Source of the DNA: Deltaproteobacteria bacterium
GTDB taxonomy: Bacteria > UBA10199 > SPLOWO2-01-44-7
DNA: 21,376 bases
Direction of reading: 5' to 3'
Assembly (NCBI GenBank): GCA_030688705.1
Contig: JAUYJH010000169.1
Span: forward strand, 1 to 21,376
Part shown: positions 15,014 through 21,376 of the stretch, one piece after another
Layout of the letters: each line of letters opens with the position of its first letter
Position numbering within the stretch: position 1 is the first letter of the stretch
Made by a program: the position numbers and the translations under genes
The notes under the pieces: model-generated
What the model saw: the letters and a program-made list of their open reading frames with translations, nothing else
Databases searched by the model: none
Told to the model about the DNA's origin: nothing

Positions 15014-15176
15014 CTGAAAAACTTGGGCTGGGGTGACTTTTGAGAAAAGCCTGCGTAAGGCGATTTTAACATCCGGGATCCATCATCAAAATCGCCGACA
15101 TAGGAGCGAATTTTTTGGGTCGACCCAAAAAATGTCGCGTCTTTTCGAAAAGGTCACCCGCAACCAAGTTTTTCAG
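15014..15176. repeat. MITE-like 163-bp imperfect inverted repeat between recF and dnaN
   Basis: The outer ends are exact complements: CTGAAAAACTTGG (15014-15026) and CCAAGTTTTTCAG (15164-15176). The pairing continues imperfectly inward (GGGTGAC...GAGAAAAG against CTTTTCGAAAAGGTCACCC). Inside are a perfect palindrome ATTTTTTGGGTCGACCCAAAAAAT (15110-15133) and a stem GGCGATTTT/AAAATCGCC (15059-15067, 15088-15096). Nothing in it looks coding. It fills nearly the whole recF-dnaN gap and reaches within 9 bp of the dnaN stop. It resembles a non-autonomous transposon remnant; I do not recognise the family. Confidence 0.8.
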
Positions 15177-15184
15177 ATGGCCCC

Positions 15185-16294
15185 TTACAGTCTCATCGGC
15201 ATGATCACGTGTGTAAAGCCGCGGTCGTATTCGGACTGTATCAGACAGGGAGAGACATCGTCATTCAATTGTAAAACCACCTGTTCGTCTTCCAAAACCG
15301 TGAGGCACTCCAAAAAATAGGCGGCGTTAAAGCCGACGGCAAACGCGGGGCCTTTATATTGAATGGGGAGTTCTTCCTTGGCTTCTCCCAAATCGGGGTT
15401 GTTGGCGCTGATTTCCAAAATGCCGGGGCTCACGGAAAATTTGACCCCTCTTGACCGGTCGGTCGTTACAACCGCCACCCTTTTTAAGGATTGGCTCAAA
15501 GAATCTTTGGCAACGGATAAAACTCTCTTTTGCTTCTGCGGGATAACGTGCTGATATGGGGGGAATTGTCCGTCAATCAACCGGACAATCAACACCCTCT
15601 CCTTTTTTTCAATGATCGCGTGCTTATCACCGACCCAAAAATGAATATCCCCCTCTTCTTCAAGAAGACGTTTGAGTTCCGTCACCCCTTTTCTCGGAAA
15701 GATAACACCCTGCTTCAGCGGCACTTTCTTTGAAATTTCTTTTTCACTCAAAGAGAGGCGGTGTCCGTCGGTTGCCACCATTTTTAACGTGTTTTTCCCA
15801 TCTTTTTCACCCGTTTCAATGAAAATGCCATTCAAATTATAGCGGGCCTCATCCGTTGAAACGGCAAAATCGACATTGGCGATCATTTCCGTCAACGTTT
15901 TGGCATCCAGATTAAAATCATTCCCCTCTCCCTTTTTCGGAAGATTCGGATATTCGTTGGCATCCATTCCGACCAACTTGAATTGGGATTTGGCACAGCG
16001 AATTTCAATCCAGTGGTTTGGGTTTGTTTTCAACTCCACCGTCTGATTGGGGAGTTCTTTTATGACTTCATAAAAGCCTCTGGCCGGAACAGTTGTTTTG
16101 CCCCCCTGCACCACCTCGGCTTTAACGGTCCCTATCACCCCCACTTCCAGGTCCGTTGCCGTTAACGTCAACGCGCCGTTTTTCGCCTCAAGATGAACAT
16201 TCGATAAAATGGGCATGGTTGTTTTTCTGTCGACGACCGATTGGACCCAAGCCAAGGCATCGGCCAAAATATTTTTTTCTATTTTTATTTCCAT
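15185..16294 (-). CDS. dnaN: DNA polymerase III sliding clamp (beta subunit)
   Basis: The protein of 369 residues forms the dimeric ring that tethers the replicative polymerase to DNA. It starts MEIKIEKNILADALAWVQSVVDRKTTMPILSNVHLEA and ends in DRGFTHVIMPMRL, the typical clamp terminus carrying the ligand-binding cleft residues. ATDGHRLSLSEKEI lies in the middle domain. The start is supported by AGGAGAGG about 5 bp upstream. Length is standard. It sits between dnaA (257 bp upstream) and recF in the classic origin order. Confidence 0.97.
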   Translation of the reverse strand: MEIKIEKNILADALAWVQSVVDRKTTMPILSNVHLEAKNGALTLTATDLEVGVIGTVKAEVVQGGKTTVPARGFYEVIKELPNQTVELKTNPNHWIEIRCAKSQFKLVGMDANEYPNLPKKGEGNDFNLDAKTLTEMIANVDFAVSTDEARYNLNGIFIETGEKDGKNTLKMVATDGHRLSLSEKEISKKVPLKQGVIFPRKGVTELKRLLEEEGDIHFWVGDKHAIIEKKERVLIVRLIDGQFPPYQHVIPQKQKRVLSVAKDSLSQSLKRVAVVTTDRSRGVKFSVSPGILEISANNPDLGEAKEELPIQYKGPAFAVGFNAAYFLECLTVLEDEQVVLQLNDDVSPCLIQSEYDRGFTHVIMPMRL

Positions 16295-16318
16295 ATTACC
16301 TCTCCTTAGAAATTCCGA

Positions 16319-16338
16319 TCATAGTGAGCTTGTCGAAC
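16319..16338. repeat. Short repeat fragment (TCATAGTGAGCTTGTCGAAC)
   Basis: These 20 bases resemble 18002-18022 on the other side of dnaA (shared TCAT-GTG-GC-TCGAAC). By recall they also resemble widespread bacterial repeats containing GAGCTTGTCGAAC. It is probably a decayed half of such an element. Confidence 0.5.
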
Positions 16339-16551
16339 TATTTATTCTTTATATATAAATATGTAGCAGTAGCAGTAGGTCCTGTGGATTTCCGGATAAG
16401 TCTTTTAACTGTTGAAGATGACTGAAGAGAAGTGGCCATGGAATTTTGTGGAAAAACTTTTTTTAACGAATTGATCGTGAGCCTAGTTTAGATTCAAGAT
16501 TATTGTCAACAGCAGATTGTCTATTTATCCACATTTGTGGAGGGATAAGTC
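16339..16551. promoter_or_regulatory. Candidate oriC segment: AT-rich DUE, DnaA-trio-like track and DnaA boxes (dnaN-dnaA gap)
   Basis: The 257-bp gap between dnaA and dnaN contains no gene. An AT-rich stretch (16339-16362, TTTATATATAAATATG) is followed by TAG-CAG-TAG-CAG-TAG (16364-16378), GTCC, and a DnaA-box-like TGTGGATTT (16383-16391). Further boxes are TGTGGAAAA (16447-16455, one mismatch to TGTGGATAA) and a perfect TTATCCACA (16525-16533). This order (DUE, trinucleotide track, box) resembles the unwinding module described for Bacillus oriC. dnaA ends at 16552, so the last box lies 18 bp from its stop. Confidence 0.65.
16525..16533 (+). promoter_or_regulatory. Perfect DnaA box (TTATCCACA)
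   Basis: Exact match to the consensus TTATNCACA, just downstream of the dnaA stop codon. A degenerate inverted partner, TGTGGAGGGATAAG, follows at 16536-16549. Confidence 0.8.
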
Positions 16552-17979
16552 TTAATGACGGAGGCTTTGTTCCAAAACGGCGACGTCGGTTTGCAGGTTG
16601 GCGTCTTTTTCCAGAAGGGTCTCTATCTTTCTGCAGGCATGAATCACCGTGGTATGGTCCTTGCCGCCGAACTTGTAGCCGATTTCCGGAAAAGAGACCT
16701 TAAGATGTTTTTTGCAAAGATACATGGCCACCTGCCTTGGGTGGGCAAAACCTCTCATTCTTCTTGGGGATTTAAGATCGGCGATGCTGATCTGATAATA
16801 TTTCGCCACAACCTGCTGGACCGTTTCGATGGTGCAGGGGGCCCCCTCCGGTTTTGCCGAAAAAACATTTTTTAAAACCTCTTTGGCCAGATCGAGAGAG
16901 ATGGCCGATTTGGTCAAAGAAGCAAAGGCGTTCAGACGGATTAAGGCCCCCTCCAACTCCCGCACGTTGGAATGGACGTTAGAGGCCAAAAAGAGGGCGA
17001 CATCGTTATTAAGGTGGATTTGGTCGGCCTCTGCCTTTTTGCGCAAGATGGCGATGCGCGATTCCAAATCGGGGGGCTGCACGTCGGCGAGCAGGCCCCA
17101 TTCAAAGCGGGAGAGGAGCCTGTTTTCAATGCCGCGAATATCTTTCGGAATTTTGTCGCCCGTGAGGACAAGCTGTCGGTGGGTGTTGTGAAGCTCATTA
17201 AAAGTATGAAAAAATTCGTCTTGCGTGCTTTCCTTCCCCCCAAAAAATTGAATGTCATCGACCAAAAGCATGTCACAGCAAGTCCTGTATTTTTTGCGGA
17301 AATCCTCCATCTTGTTGTTGCGGACGTTATTGATGAATTCATTCATGAATTTTTCGGCGCTGGTATAGACGATTCTAAACCCCGGGTTTTTCTTTGAGAT
17401 TTCAAGCCCGATGGCGTTCAAGAGATGGGTTTTTCCAAGACCCACCCCCCCGTACAGAAAGAGAGGATTGTAATGTCCGCCGGGGAGTTCCGCCACCGCC
17501 TTGGCGGCGGCGTAGGCCAATTGGTTGCCATTTCCCGGAACAAAGCTGTCAAAATTGTATTTGGGATTTAAAGTGGAAATCGTTTGAGACCGGACTATTG
17601 GGGGAATTATGGAAATCGGGGCCGGGTCTGGAACGGTTTCTTTTCCGTTTCCGTTCCCGTGGCCGTTTCCATTCCCACTCCCGACCGCTTTCGGCAGTTC
17701 CGCTTCAATTTCAAAACGAATTTTCAACAGTTCATTGGCCAGGCCAGAGACCTCTTTTTCAAGCAGATCCAGATAGTAATCGCTGATCCAGTCGGCGATG
17801 AACTTGTTGGGGACCGAAATAACAAAGTGTTCCCCCATTTTTTTGGCGGCGGATATCGGCTTGAACCAATTGTTATAGTTGAGTGGGCTGATTTTTGACT
17901 TGAGTTGGTCCTTCAGGTCTTCCCAGAGGGGATCAGGGCTTTTATCAACAATTTTATCCACAACTGGGGACAAATCCAT
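16552..17979 (-). CDS. dnaA: Chromosomal replication initiator DnaA
   Basis: This AAA+ protein of about 475 residues binds DnaA boxes and opens the origin. Domain I is DPLWEDLKDQLKSKISPLNYNNWFKPI. A Gly/Asn-rich linker (GSGNGNGHGNGNGKE, residues 100-114) follows. Then come Walker A GGVGLGKT (177-184), Walker B LLVDDIQF (238-245), and the C-terminal DNA-binding signature FGGKDHTTVIHACRKIE. ATG 17979 is preferred to an in-frame TTG at 18057. The extra 26 residues would be encoded partly by a repeat fragment (18002-18022), and domain I begins naturally at MDLSP. No strong Shine-Dalgarno precedes either. Two DnaA boxes lie inside the first codons, which would allow autoregulation. Confidence 0.96.
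   Translation of the reverse strand: MDLSPVVDKIVDKSPDPLWEDLKDQLKSKISPLNYNNWFKPISAAKKMGEHFVISVPNKFIADWISDYYLDLLEKEVSGLANELLKIRFEIEAELPKAVGSGNGNGHGNGNGKETVPDPAPISIIPPIVRSQTISTLNPKYNFDSFVPGNGNQLAYAAAKAVAELPGGHYNPLFLYGGVGLGKTHLLNAIGLEISKKNPGFRIVYTSAEKFMNEFINNVRNNKMEDFRKKYRTCCDMLLVDDIQFFGGKESTQDEFFHTFNELHNTHRQLVLTGDKIPKDIRGIENRLLSRFEWGLLADVQPPDLESRIAILRKKAEADQIHLNNDVALFLASNVHSNVRELEGALIRLNAFASLTKSAISLDLAKEVLKNVFSAKPEGAPCTIETVQQVVAKYYQISIADLKSPRRMRGFAHPRQVAMYLCKKHLKVSFPEIGYKFGGKDHTTVIHACRKIETLLEKDANLQTDVAVLEQSLRH
17942..17962 (+). promoter_or_regulatory. Pair of DnaA boxes within the 5' end of dnaA
   Basis: TTATCAACA (17942-17950, one mismatch) and TTATCCACA (17954-17962, exact) are spaced 12 bp apart in the same orientation. 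They overlap codons for VDKIVDKS. Binding here could repress dnaA or add to origin function. Confidence 0.6.
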
Positions 17980-18233
17980 AAATGAGACTTTAAGCCACCG
18001 TTCATGGTGCGCGAAGTCGAACCCTTTGCTCTTTAGCAATGTGGCTTGAGAGTACAAGAAAAAATTTTTTTAATTTTATAAGTCGTTGTCTTGTGAAGGG
18101 AAAAAAACGTATTGACAAAAAAGGGCAAAAGGATTCTAAGGCCTGCTTCGTCACAATCTGTGGAAAACTTTTGGGAAATGACCCGTTCAGTGAACCGATA
18201 CTTAAAAAAAACGGGCTAACCCATACATAATAT
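17980..18233. promoter_or_regulatory. dnaA-rpmH divergent intergenic region
   Basis: This 254-bp gap separates the leftward and rightward halves of the origin cluster and must carry promoters for both. It contains an AT-rich tract (about 18056-18082, mostly A and T), a consensus -35 hexamer TTGACA on the + strand (18112-18117) with only a weak -10 candidate about 17 bp later (TTCTAA, 18135-18140), and a DnaA-box-like TGTGGAAAA (18159-18167). A repeat fragment lies near the dnaA end (18002-18022). No dnaA promoter could be assigned with confidence. Confidence 0.55.
18002..18022. repeat. Short repeat fragment (TCATGGTGCGCGAAGTCGAAC)
   Basis: Related to 16319-16338 and, by recall, to common bacterial repeats containing GCGAAGTCGAACC. 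It lies just upstream of the chosen dnaA start and argues against the longer dnaA reading. Confidence 0.5.
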
Positions 18234-18374
18234 ATGAAGAGAACGTATCAGCCATCAAAGGTCCATCGGGCAAGGACTCACGGTTTTCGCAAAAGGATGA
18301 AAACAAAAGGCGGGAGGGATATTTTGAAGCGCCGCCGCCAGCGTGGGCGCAAACGCCTGATTGTCAAGGCTTAG
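18234..18374 (+). CDS. rpmH: 50S ribosomal protein L34
   Basis: This is a highly basic protein of 46 residues: MKRTYQPSKVHRARTHGF, then RKRMKTKGGRDILKRRRQRG and RKRLIVKA. The pattern (KRTYQPS, HGFRKRM, GGRDILKRRR.RGR) is diagnostic for L34, which binds the 23S rRNA core of the large subunit. It is the first gene rightward of the origin, 22 bp before rnpA, the usual bacterial arrangement. No strong Shine-Dalgarno sequence precedes the ATG; AATAT sits directly before it. Confidence 0.98.
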   Translation: MKRTYQPSKVHRARTHGFRKRMKTKGGRDILKRRRQRGRKRLIVKA

Positions 18375-18396
18375 ACCGACCGCTCTTTAAGCAAGC

Positions 18397-18717
18397 ATGC
18401 ATCGTTTTCCCAAAACGGCAAGGCTCCTGAAGCAGGCCGAATTTGACGGGCTGAAAAGCGGGTCTCGTTCCAAAGGGAGCCGGTTTCTTGTTCTGCGCTG
18501 GAAATCCAAAGAAAAAAGGCGTTTGGGGGTTGTTGTTTCCAAAAAAGTGGGAAAAGCCCATAAAAGAAATTTGATCAAACGGATTATCAGGGAAGAATTC
18601 AGGCTTCACCCCGATTGTTTTCCCGCGGGGGATGTCGTGGTGATTGCCAGGCCCCCGTTGGGGCTGTTGCAAAGGGAGGATATTCTTGGATGTTTAAGAG
18701 AGTGCTTGAAAAAATAA
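18397..18717 (+). CDS. rnpA: Ribonuclease P protein component
   Basis: The protein of 106 residues assists the RNase P RNA in 5' maturation of tRNA. It begins HRFPKTARLLKQAEFDGL and contains the family signature as KKVGKAHKRNLIKRIIREEFR, where the usual RNRxKR motif reads RNLIKR. Length and position between rpmH and yidD are standard. Its last 28 bp overlap the yidD gene, suggesting translational coupling. Confidence 0.96.
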   Translation: MHRFPKTARLLKQAEFDGLKSGSRSKGSRFLVLRWKSKEKRRLGVVVSKKVGKAHKRNLIKRIIREEFRLHPDCFPAGDVVVIARPPLGLLQREDILGCLRECLKK

Positions 18718-18899
18718 TCAAGGGTTACCAAATTTTTTTTTCACCGTGGCTTGGGGGGGAGTGTCGTTTTCATCCCTCCTGTTCCGAATATGCCCGTTTG
18801 TCATTATTCAAATACCGGTGGGACAAGGCTTTGTGGATGGCGGTCAGGCGGGTTTTTAAGTGCCATCCATTTCATGAAGGAGGGATCGATTTACCATGA
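18690..18899 (+). CDS. yidD: Membrane protein insertion efficiency factor YidD
   Basis: The protein of 69 residues has the full family pattern: IIKGYQIFFSPWLGGECRFHPSCSEYARLSLFKYRWDKALWMAVRRVFKCHPFHEGGIDLP. The three cysteines and the CRFHPSCSEYA and CHPFHEGG motifs are the hallmark. YidD is a small inner-membrane-associated protein thought to aid insertion by YidC. The ATG at 18690 is chosen because AGGGAGGA lies about 9 bp upstream; a longer reading from 18615 would lie wholly within rnpA. It overlaps rnpA by 28 bp and yidC by 4 bp (ATGA). Confidence 0.96.
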   Translation: MFKRVLEKIIKGYQIFFSPWLGGECRFHPSCSEYARLSLFKYRWDKALWMAVRRVFKCHPFHEGGIDLP

Positions 18900-20536
18900 A
18901 AAATGAATACAGAGGTTTGGCGGCGGCGGGTTTGAGTGTCGGGGTTTTAATTCTCTGGTATACCGTGATTGCTCCGCCTCCAAAACCGCAGACGCCGGCG
19001 GCGCCGCCGGCGACGCAACAGATTCAAGATGGGGAAGCCGGTTCGGTCCCCAGCCTTCCCGCCGCCACAGCGCCGGCCGTCGGAATTTCAAGCCGCAAAG
19101 AGGGAGAAACGGTTCTTCTCTCCAATGACCTTGTGACCATCGGAATTGATTCCTTGGGGGGTGTGGCAAAAAGCTGGGAGCTGAAAAAGTTTTCCGGAAA
19201 CGGAGAAACCCCCAAACCGGTTACCCTGGCCGAAGTGCAAGGGGGGATTTTGGATATGGAGTTGAGAGGCGCCAACTTTGAAGCCCCCTCCCCCATCCCT
19301 TTCAGGGTTGCGAACCGGTCCCAAAACAGCGTCCATCTGGTTTATAACGGGAAAAATATTTCAGTTCACAAAAAAATAGTGCTCGACCCCAACACCTATC
19401 AGCTTCGCATGGAAATGGAGCTCCAGAATCGCTCCAAATCGACCGTCACGTTTGTTCCCGTTTTAAATTGGGGAAAGATTCCCTACGAAGAGAGCCCGCA
19501 AAGGGGGATTCTTTTTTTCAAGAGCCCTCCGGATAAATGGCATCCCATTTATTCCAAAGACGGGTCTTTGAAAGCCGTCCCTTATGAAGAGGTGCCGCAG
19601 ACGGAAACGGTTTCCGGAAAAATAGGCTGGATCGGGGCGCAGAGCCGCTATTTTATCGGCGCCATTGTTCCGGTGGGGCGTGAAGCGGCGGCGGTGGAAA
19701 CGGGGCAATACGGCACGGCGGGCCAGGGGGATTTCTTTTTTACGAAGCTTGTTTTTTCAGCGGTTCAGGTTTTGCCGGGGGATCAATGGATCCAGAAATT
19801 TAACGTTTATGGGGGGCCCAAAGAGCTCAAAAATCTGCAGGCGATCGGCTCCAATTTTGAAAAGGCGATCGGCTACGGATGGATCACCGTTGTCGCGGTG
19901 CCGATTCTCTTCCTGCTCCAGTTTTTTTACAAGATTGTGCACAACTACGGCGTTGCCATCATTTTGCTCACCATTTTCGTGAAGCTTCTTTTAAACCCGA
20001 TCAACAAAAAATCGCTTAAATCGATGAAGGCGATGCAGGAGCTTCAGCCAAAAATCAAGGAACTGCGGGCGAAATACGGCAAAGACCAACAGCGTCTCAA
20101 TATGGAGACCATGCAGCTTTTCAAGGCGCACAAGGTAAACCCCATGGGGGGGTGTCTGCCGATGTTGCTGCAATTTCCGATCTACATCGCCCTCTATCAG
20201 GTTTTGTGGAATTCCGTGGAGCTCTACCACGCTCCCTTTTTCTGGTTTTATAAAGATCTCTCTTCCCCCGATCCCTATTTTATAGTGCCGGCCCTTTTGG
20301 GAGTTGCCATGTTTTTCCAGACCAAAATGATGCCGAACCCCTCTGCCGACCCTACCCAGCAAAAAATCATGATGCTGATGCCGCTGATGTTTTGCGGGTT
20401 GATGGTCTTTTTGCCGATTGGGCTGGGGCTCTATATTTTGGTCAATACAATAATGACGATCCTGCAACAGTGGATGTACAACAAGGGGATTAGAATGCGG
20501 GATATCGTTACTCTGCGGGTGCTAAATAAAGCATAG
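18896..20536 (+). CDS. yidC: Membrane protein insertase YidC
   Basis: This is a full-length, Gram-negative type insertase of 546 residues. Membrane segment 1 (GLAAAGLSVGVLILWYTVIA, residues 5-24) is followed by a Pro/Ala-rich stretch and a large periplasmic domain (about 60-320). The conserved C-terminal core holds the remaining membrane segments (from about 335: TVVAVPILFLLQFFY, GVAIILLTIFVKLLLNPI, GGCLPMLLQFPIYIALYQVL, YFIVPALLGVAMFF, LMFCGLMVFLPIGLGLYILV). The basic residue of the hydrophilic groove is Lys363, where E. coli has Arg. YidC inserts and folds inner-membrane proteins with or without SecYEG. AAGGAGGG lies 11 bp before the ATG, which overlaps the yidD stop. Its 3' end overlaps the convergent gene by 29 bp. 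Confidence 0.97.
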   Translation: MKNEYRGLAAAGLSVGVLILWYTVIAPPPKPQTPAAPPATQQIQDGEAGSVPSLPAATAPAVGISSRKEGETVLLSNDLVTIGIDSLGGVAKSWELKKFSGNGETPKPVTLAEVQGGILDMELRGANFEAPSPIPFRVANRSQNSVHLVYNGKNISVHKKIVLDPNTYQLRMEMELQNRSKSTVTFVPVLNWGKIPYEESPQRGILFFKSPPDKWHPIYSKDGSLKAVPYEEVPQTETVSGKIGWIGAQSRYFIGAIVPVGREAAAVETGQYGTAGQGDFFFTKLVFSAVQVLPGDQWIQKFNVYGGPKELKNLQAIGSNFEKAIGYGWITVVAVPILFLLQFFYKIVHNYGVAIILLTIFVKLLLNPINKKSLKSMKAMQELQPKIKELRAKYGKDQQRLNMETMQLFKAHKVNPMGGCLPMLLQFPIYIALYQVLWNSVELYHAPFFWFYKDLSSPDPYFIVPALLGVAMFFQTKMMPNPSADPTQQKIMMLMPLMFCGLMVFLPIGLGLYILVNTIMTILQQWMYNKGIRMRDIVTLRVLNKA

Positions 20537-21376
20537 CGGCGCCGGTGGCGGCGTTGTTCCAATTATCGGAGTAGTTGTCAAAAGCGACGCCGAGCGTCAG
20601 CTTGTCTCCGTCGATTATTTTTTTCCCGATCATATCGATAAAAGGGTTCGGCGTCAGATTGATGATCTGATGGTCTTCGTCAAACTGGGCCTCTGCCCTC
20701 CAAAATGGAACCAGCGTTGCTTTTCCGTCATTTTGATGCGTCAGTGAGACCGCAACGCCAAAATCGGAGAGAAGCCCGTTGGCCACCATGAGATTCCCAC
20801 CTTTTGCGAGAGTGAACGTCTGATTTTTTTCAACGAACGCCCCGGGTTCCAAAGAGATCGGTTTGTGTTCGCACGGGTCGGTGTCCAAAAGAATCGTTTT
20901 GACGTCGTTGAAGCCGGCGGTTTTGTCCATGGGGATCGCTGTCAATTCAAACGCAAAGGTCACATCGGTATAATCCTGCGCGGTAGGGTTTTGAAATACA
21001 ACCCGCGCTTCCAGGGGATCCTCCGGCAAAAGCGGGTAGCCAAAACCTTCGGGAAGTTCCACTTTTGTTAATGTGGAGGTCGCGATGGCAAAGGGGTTTC
21101 CCTGTGAGCCCGAGGTGCAGACCGGATTGGAGTCGTGTTTGTTCAAAAGAAGGGCCTTGTGGAGAATCCGGCCGGGAAGTTCTCTGCCGTTGGCATCCAG
21201 CACTTTAGGCTGGAAAGAAATAACCCAAACAGGTTCAGAGACTTGGAAATTGAGCGTTGCCGGTTTGTCGATCATCTGGCCCGCACCCTGCCCCGCCAAG
21301 ACATCGGTCGGACCGACATGGTAAATCAGCTTTTGCACAGAGGGCTGCGCGGAAAAGGAGTTGCCGTCAACGGGCC
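20508..21376 (-). CDS. Probable exported beta-rich protein of unknown function (5' end outside window)
   Basis: The frame is open to the window edge, so the start is missing; a GTG at 21338 is only an internal possibility. The visible part is about 289 residues, ends in LYLAPAE, and is rich in short beta-strands with many Asp, Asn, Pro and Gly, as in secreted proteins. Two cysteines (PVCTSGSQ and TDPCEHKP) could form a disulfide outside the cytoplasm. The stretch LTKVELPEGFGYPLLPEDPLEARVVFQNPT...DVTFAFEL recalls uncharacterised extracellular proteins, but I cannot name a family. It is convergent with yidC, which would normally be followed by jag or mnmE; their absence here marks the end of the conserved cluster. 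Confidence 0.6.
   Translation of the reverse strand, partial: PVDGNSFSAQPSVQKLIYHVGPTDVLAGQGAGQMIDKPATLNFQVSEPVWVISFQPKVLDANGRELPGRILHKALLLNKHDSNPVCTSGSQGNPFAIATSTLTKVELPEGFGYPLLPEDPLEARVVFQNPTAQDYTDVTFAFELTAIPMDKTAGFNDVKTILLDTDPCEHKPISLEPGAFVEKNQTFTLAKGGNLMVANGLLSDFGVAVSLTHQNDGKATLVPFWRAEAQFDEDHQIINLTPNPFIDMIGKKIIDGDKLTLGVAFDNYSDNWNNAATGAAMLYLAPAE

Noticed and set aside
17980..18057. TTG start giving DnaA 26 more residues
   Set aside because: The extension includes repeat-derived sequence and precedes the natural domain I start; no ribosome-binding site supports it.
19982..19984. Lys363 of YidC in place of the groove arginine
   Set aside because: Lysine at this position is common in other YidC proteins by my recall (for example alphaproteobacterial ones), so it is not an anomaly.
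1..21376. CRISPR arrays, prophage or insertion-sequence transposase genes
   Set aside because: No regularly spaced repeats with spacers and no integrase or transposase motifs were seen; the repeats present are short and non-coding or in frame with host genes.

Overview
The window is a compact piece of a bacterial chromosome of intermediate GC content that spans the replication origin. The gene set is Gram-negative: a Wzi-type outer-membrane barrel, a full-length YidC with a periplasmic domain, and a DcrB-like protein. The mix suggests an uncultured Deltaproteobacteria-like lineage, but that placement is an inference and is weak.

Layout: (1) 81-161 is tRNA-Leu(GAG), abutting the 3' end of a leftward Wzi-family gene. 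(2) 1811-5948 is a rightward lysine-catabolism cluster: glutaryl-CoA dehydrogenase, a piperideine-6-carboxylate/aminoadipate-semialdehyde dehydrogenase and L-lysine 6-aminotransferase. An Rsm22-type methyltransferase follows it. (3) 7076-9343 is leftward: a RluA-family pseudouridine synthase and an endonuclease/exonuclease/phosphatase-fold protein. (4) 9368-10725 holds a DcrB-like gene and an unknown helical protein. (5) 10779-17979 is the leftward origin block dnaA-dnaN-recF-gyrB. (6) 18234-20536 is the rightward block rpmH-rnpA-yidD-yidC. (7) The right edge carries a 5'-truncated gene for a probable exported protein. Convergent genes overlap at their stops and divergent genes lie 15-24 bp apart, so there is almost no free intergenic DNA. 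The only sizeable gaps are the two sides of dnaA (about 255 bp each), which carry DnaA boxes, and the recF-dnaN gap, which is filled by an inverted-repeat element.

The main unusual finding is that small palindromic repeats sit in frame inside protein-coding genes. GyrB carries a 194-residue mini-intein in its TOPRIM motif. At the place where a homing endonuclease would normally sit, that intein holds a 69-bp palindromic repeat translated as exactly 23 codons. The RluA-family enzyme has an inverted-repeat element in the linker between its S4 and catalytic domains. A sister copy lies between the dehydrogenase and aminotransferase genes of the lysine cluster. The rsm22 gene starts inside a perfect 52-bp palindrome that also supplies the stop codon of the upstream gene. 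It also contains a perfect 42-bp palindrome and two short tandem repeats, all open in frame. Together these suggest a genome in which several repeat families spread into coding sequence and are tolerated when they stay in frame.
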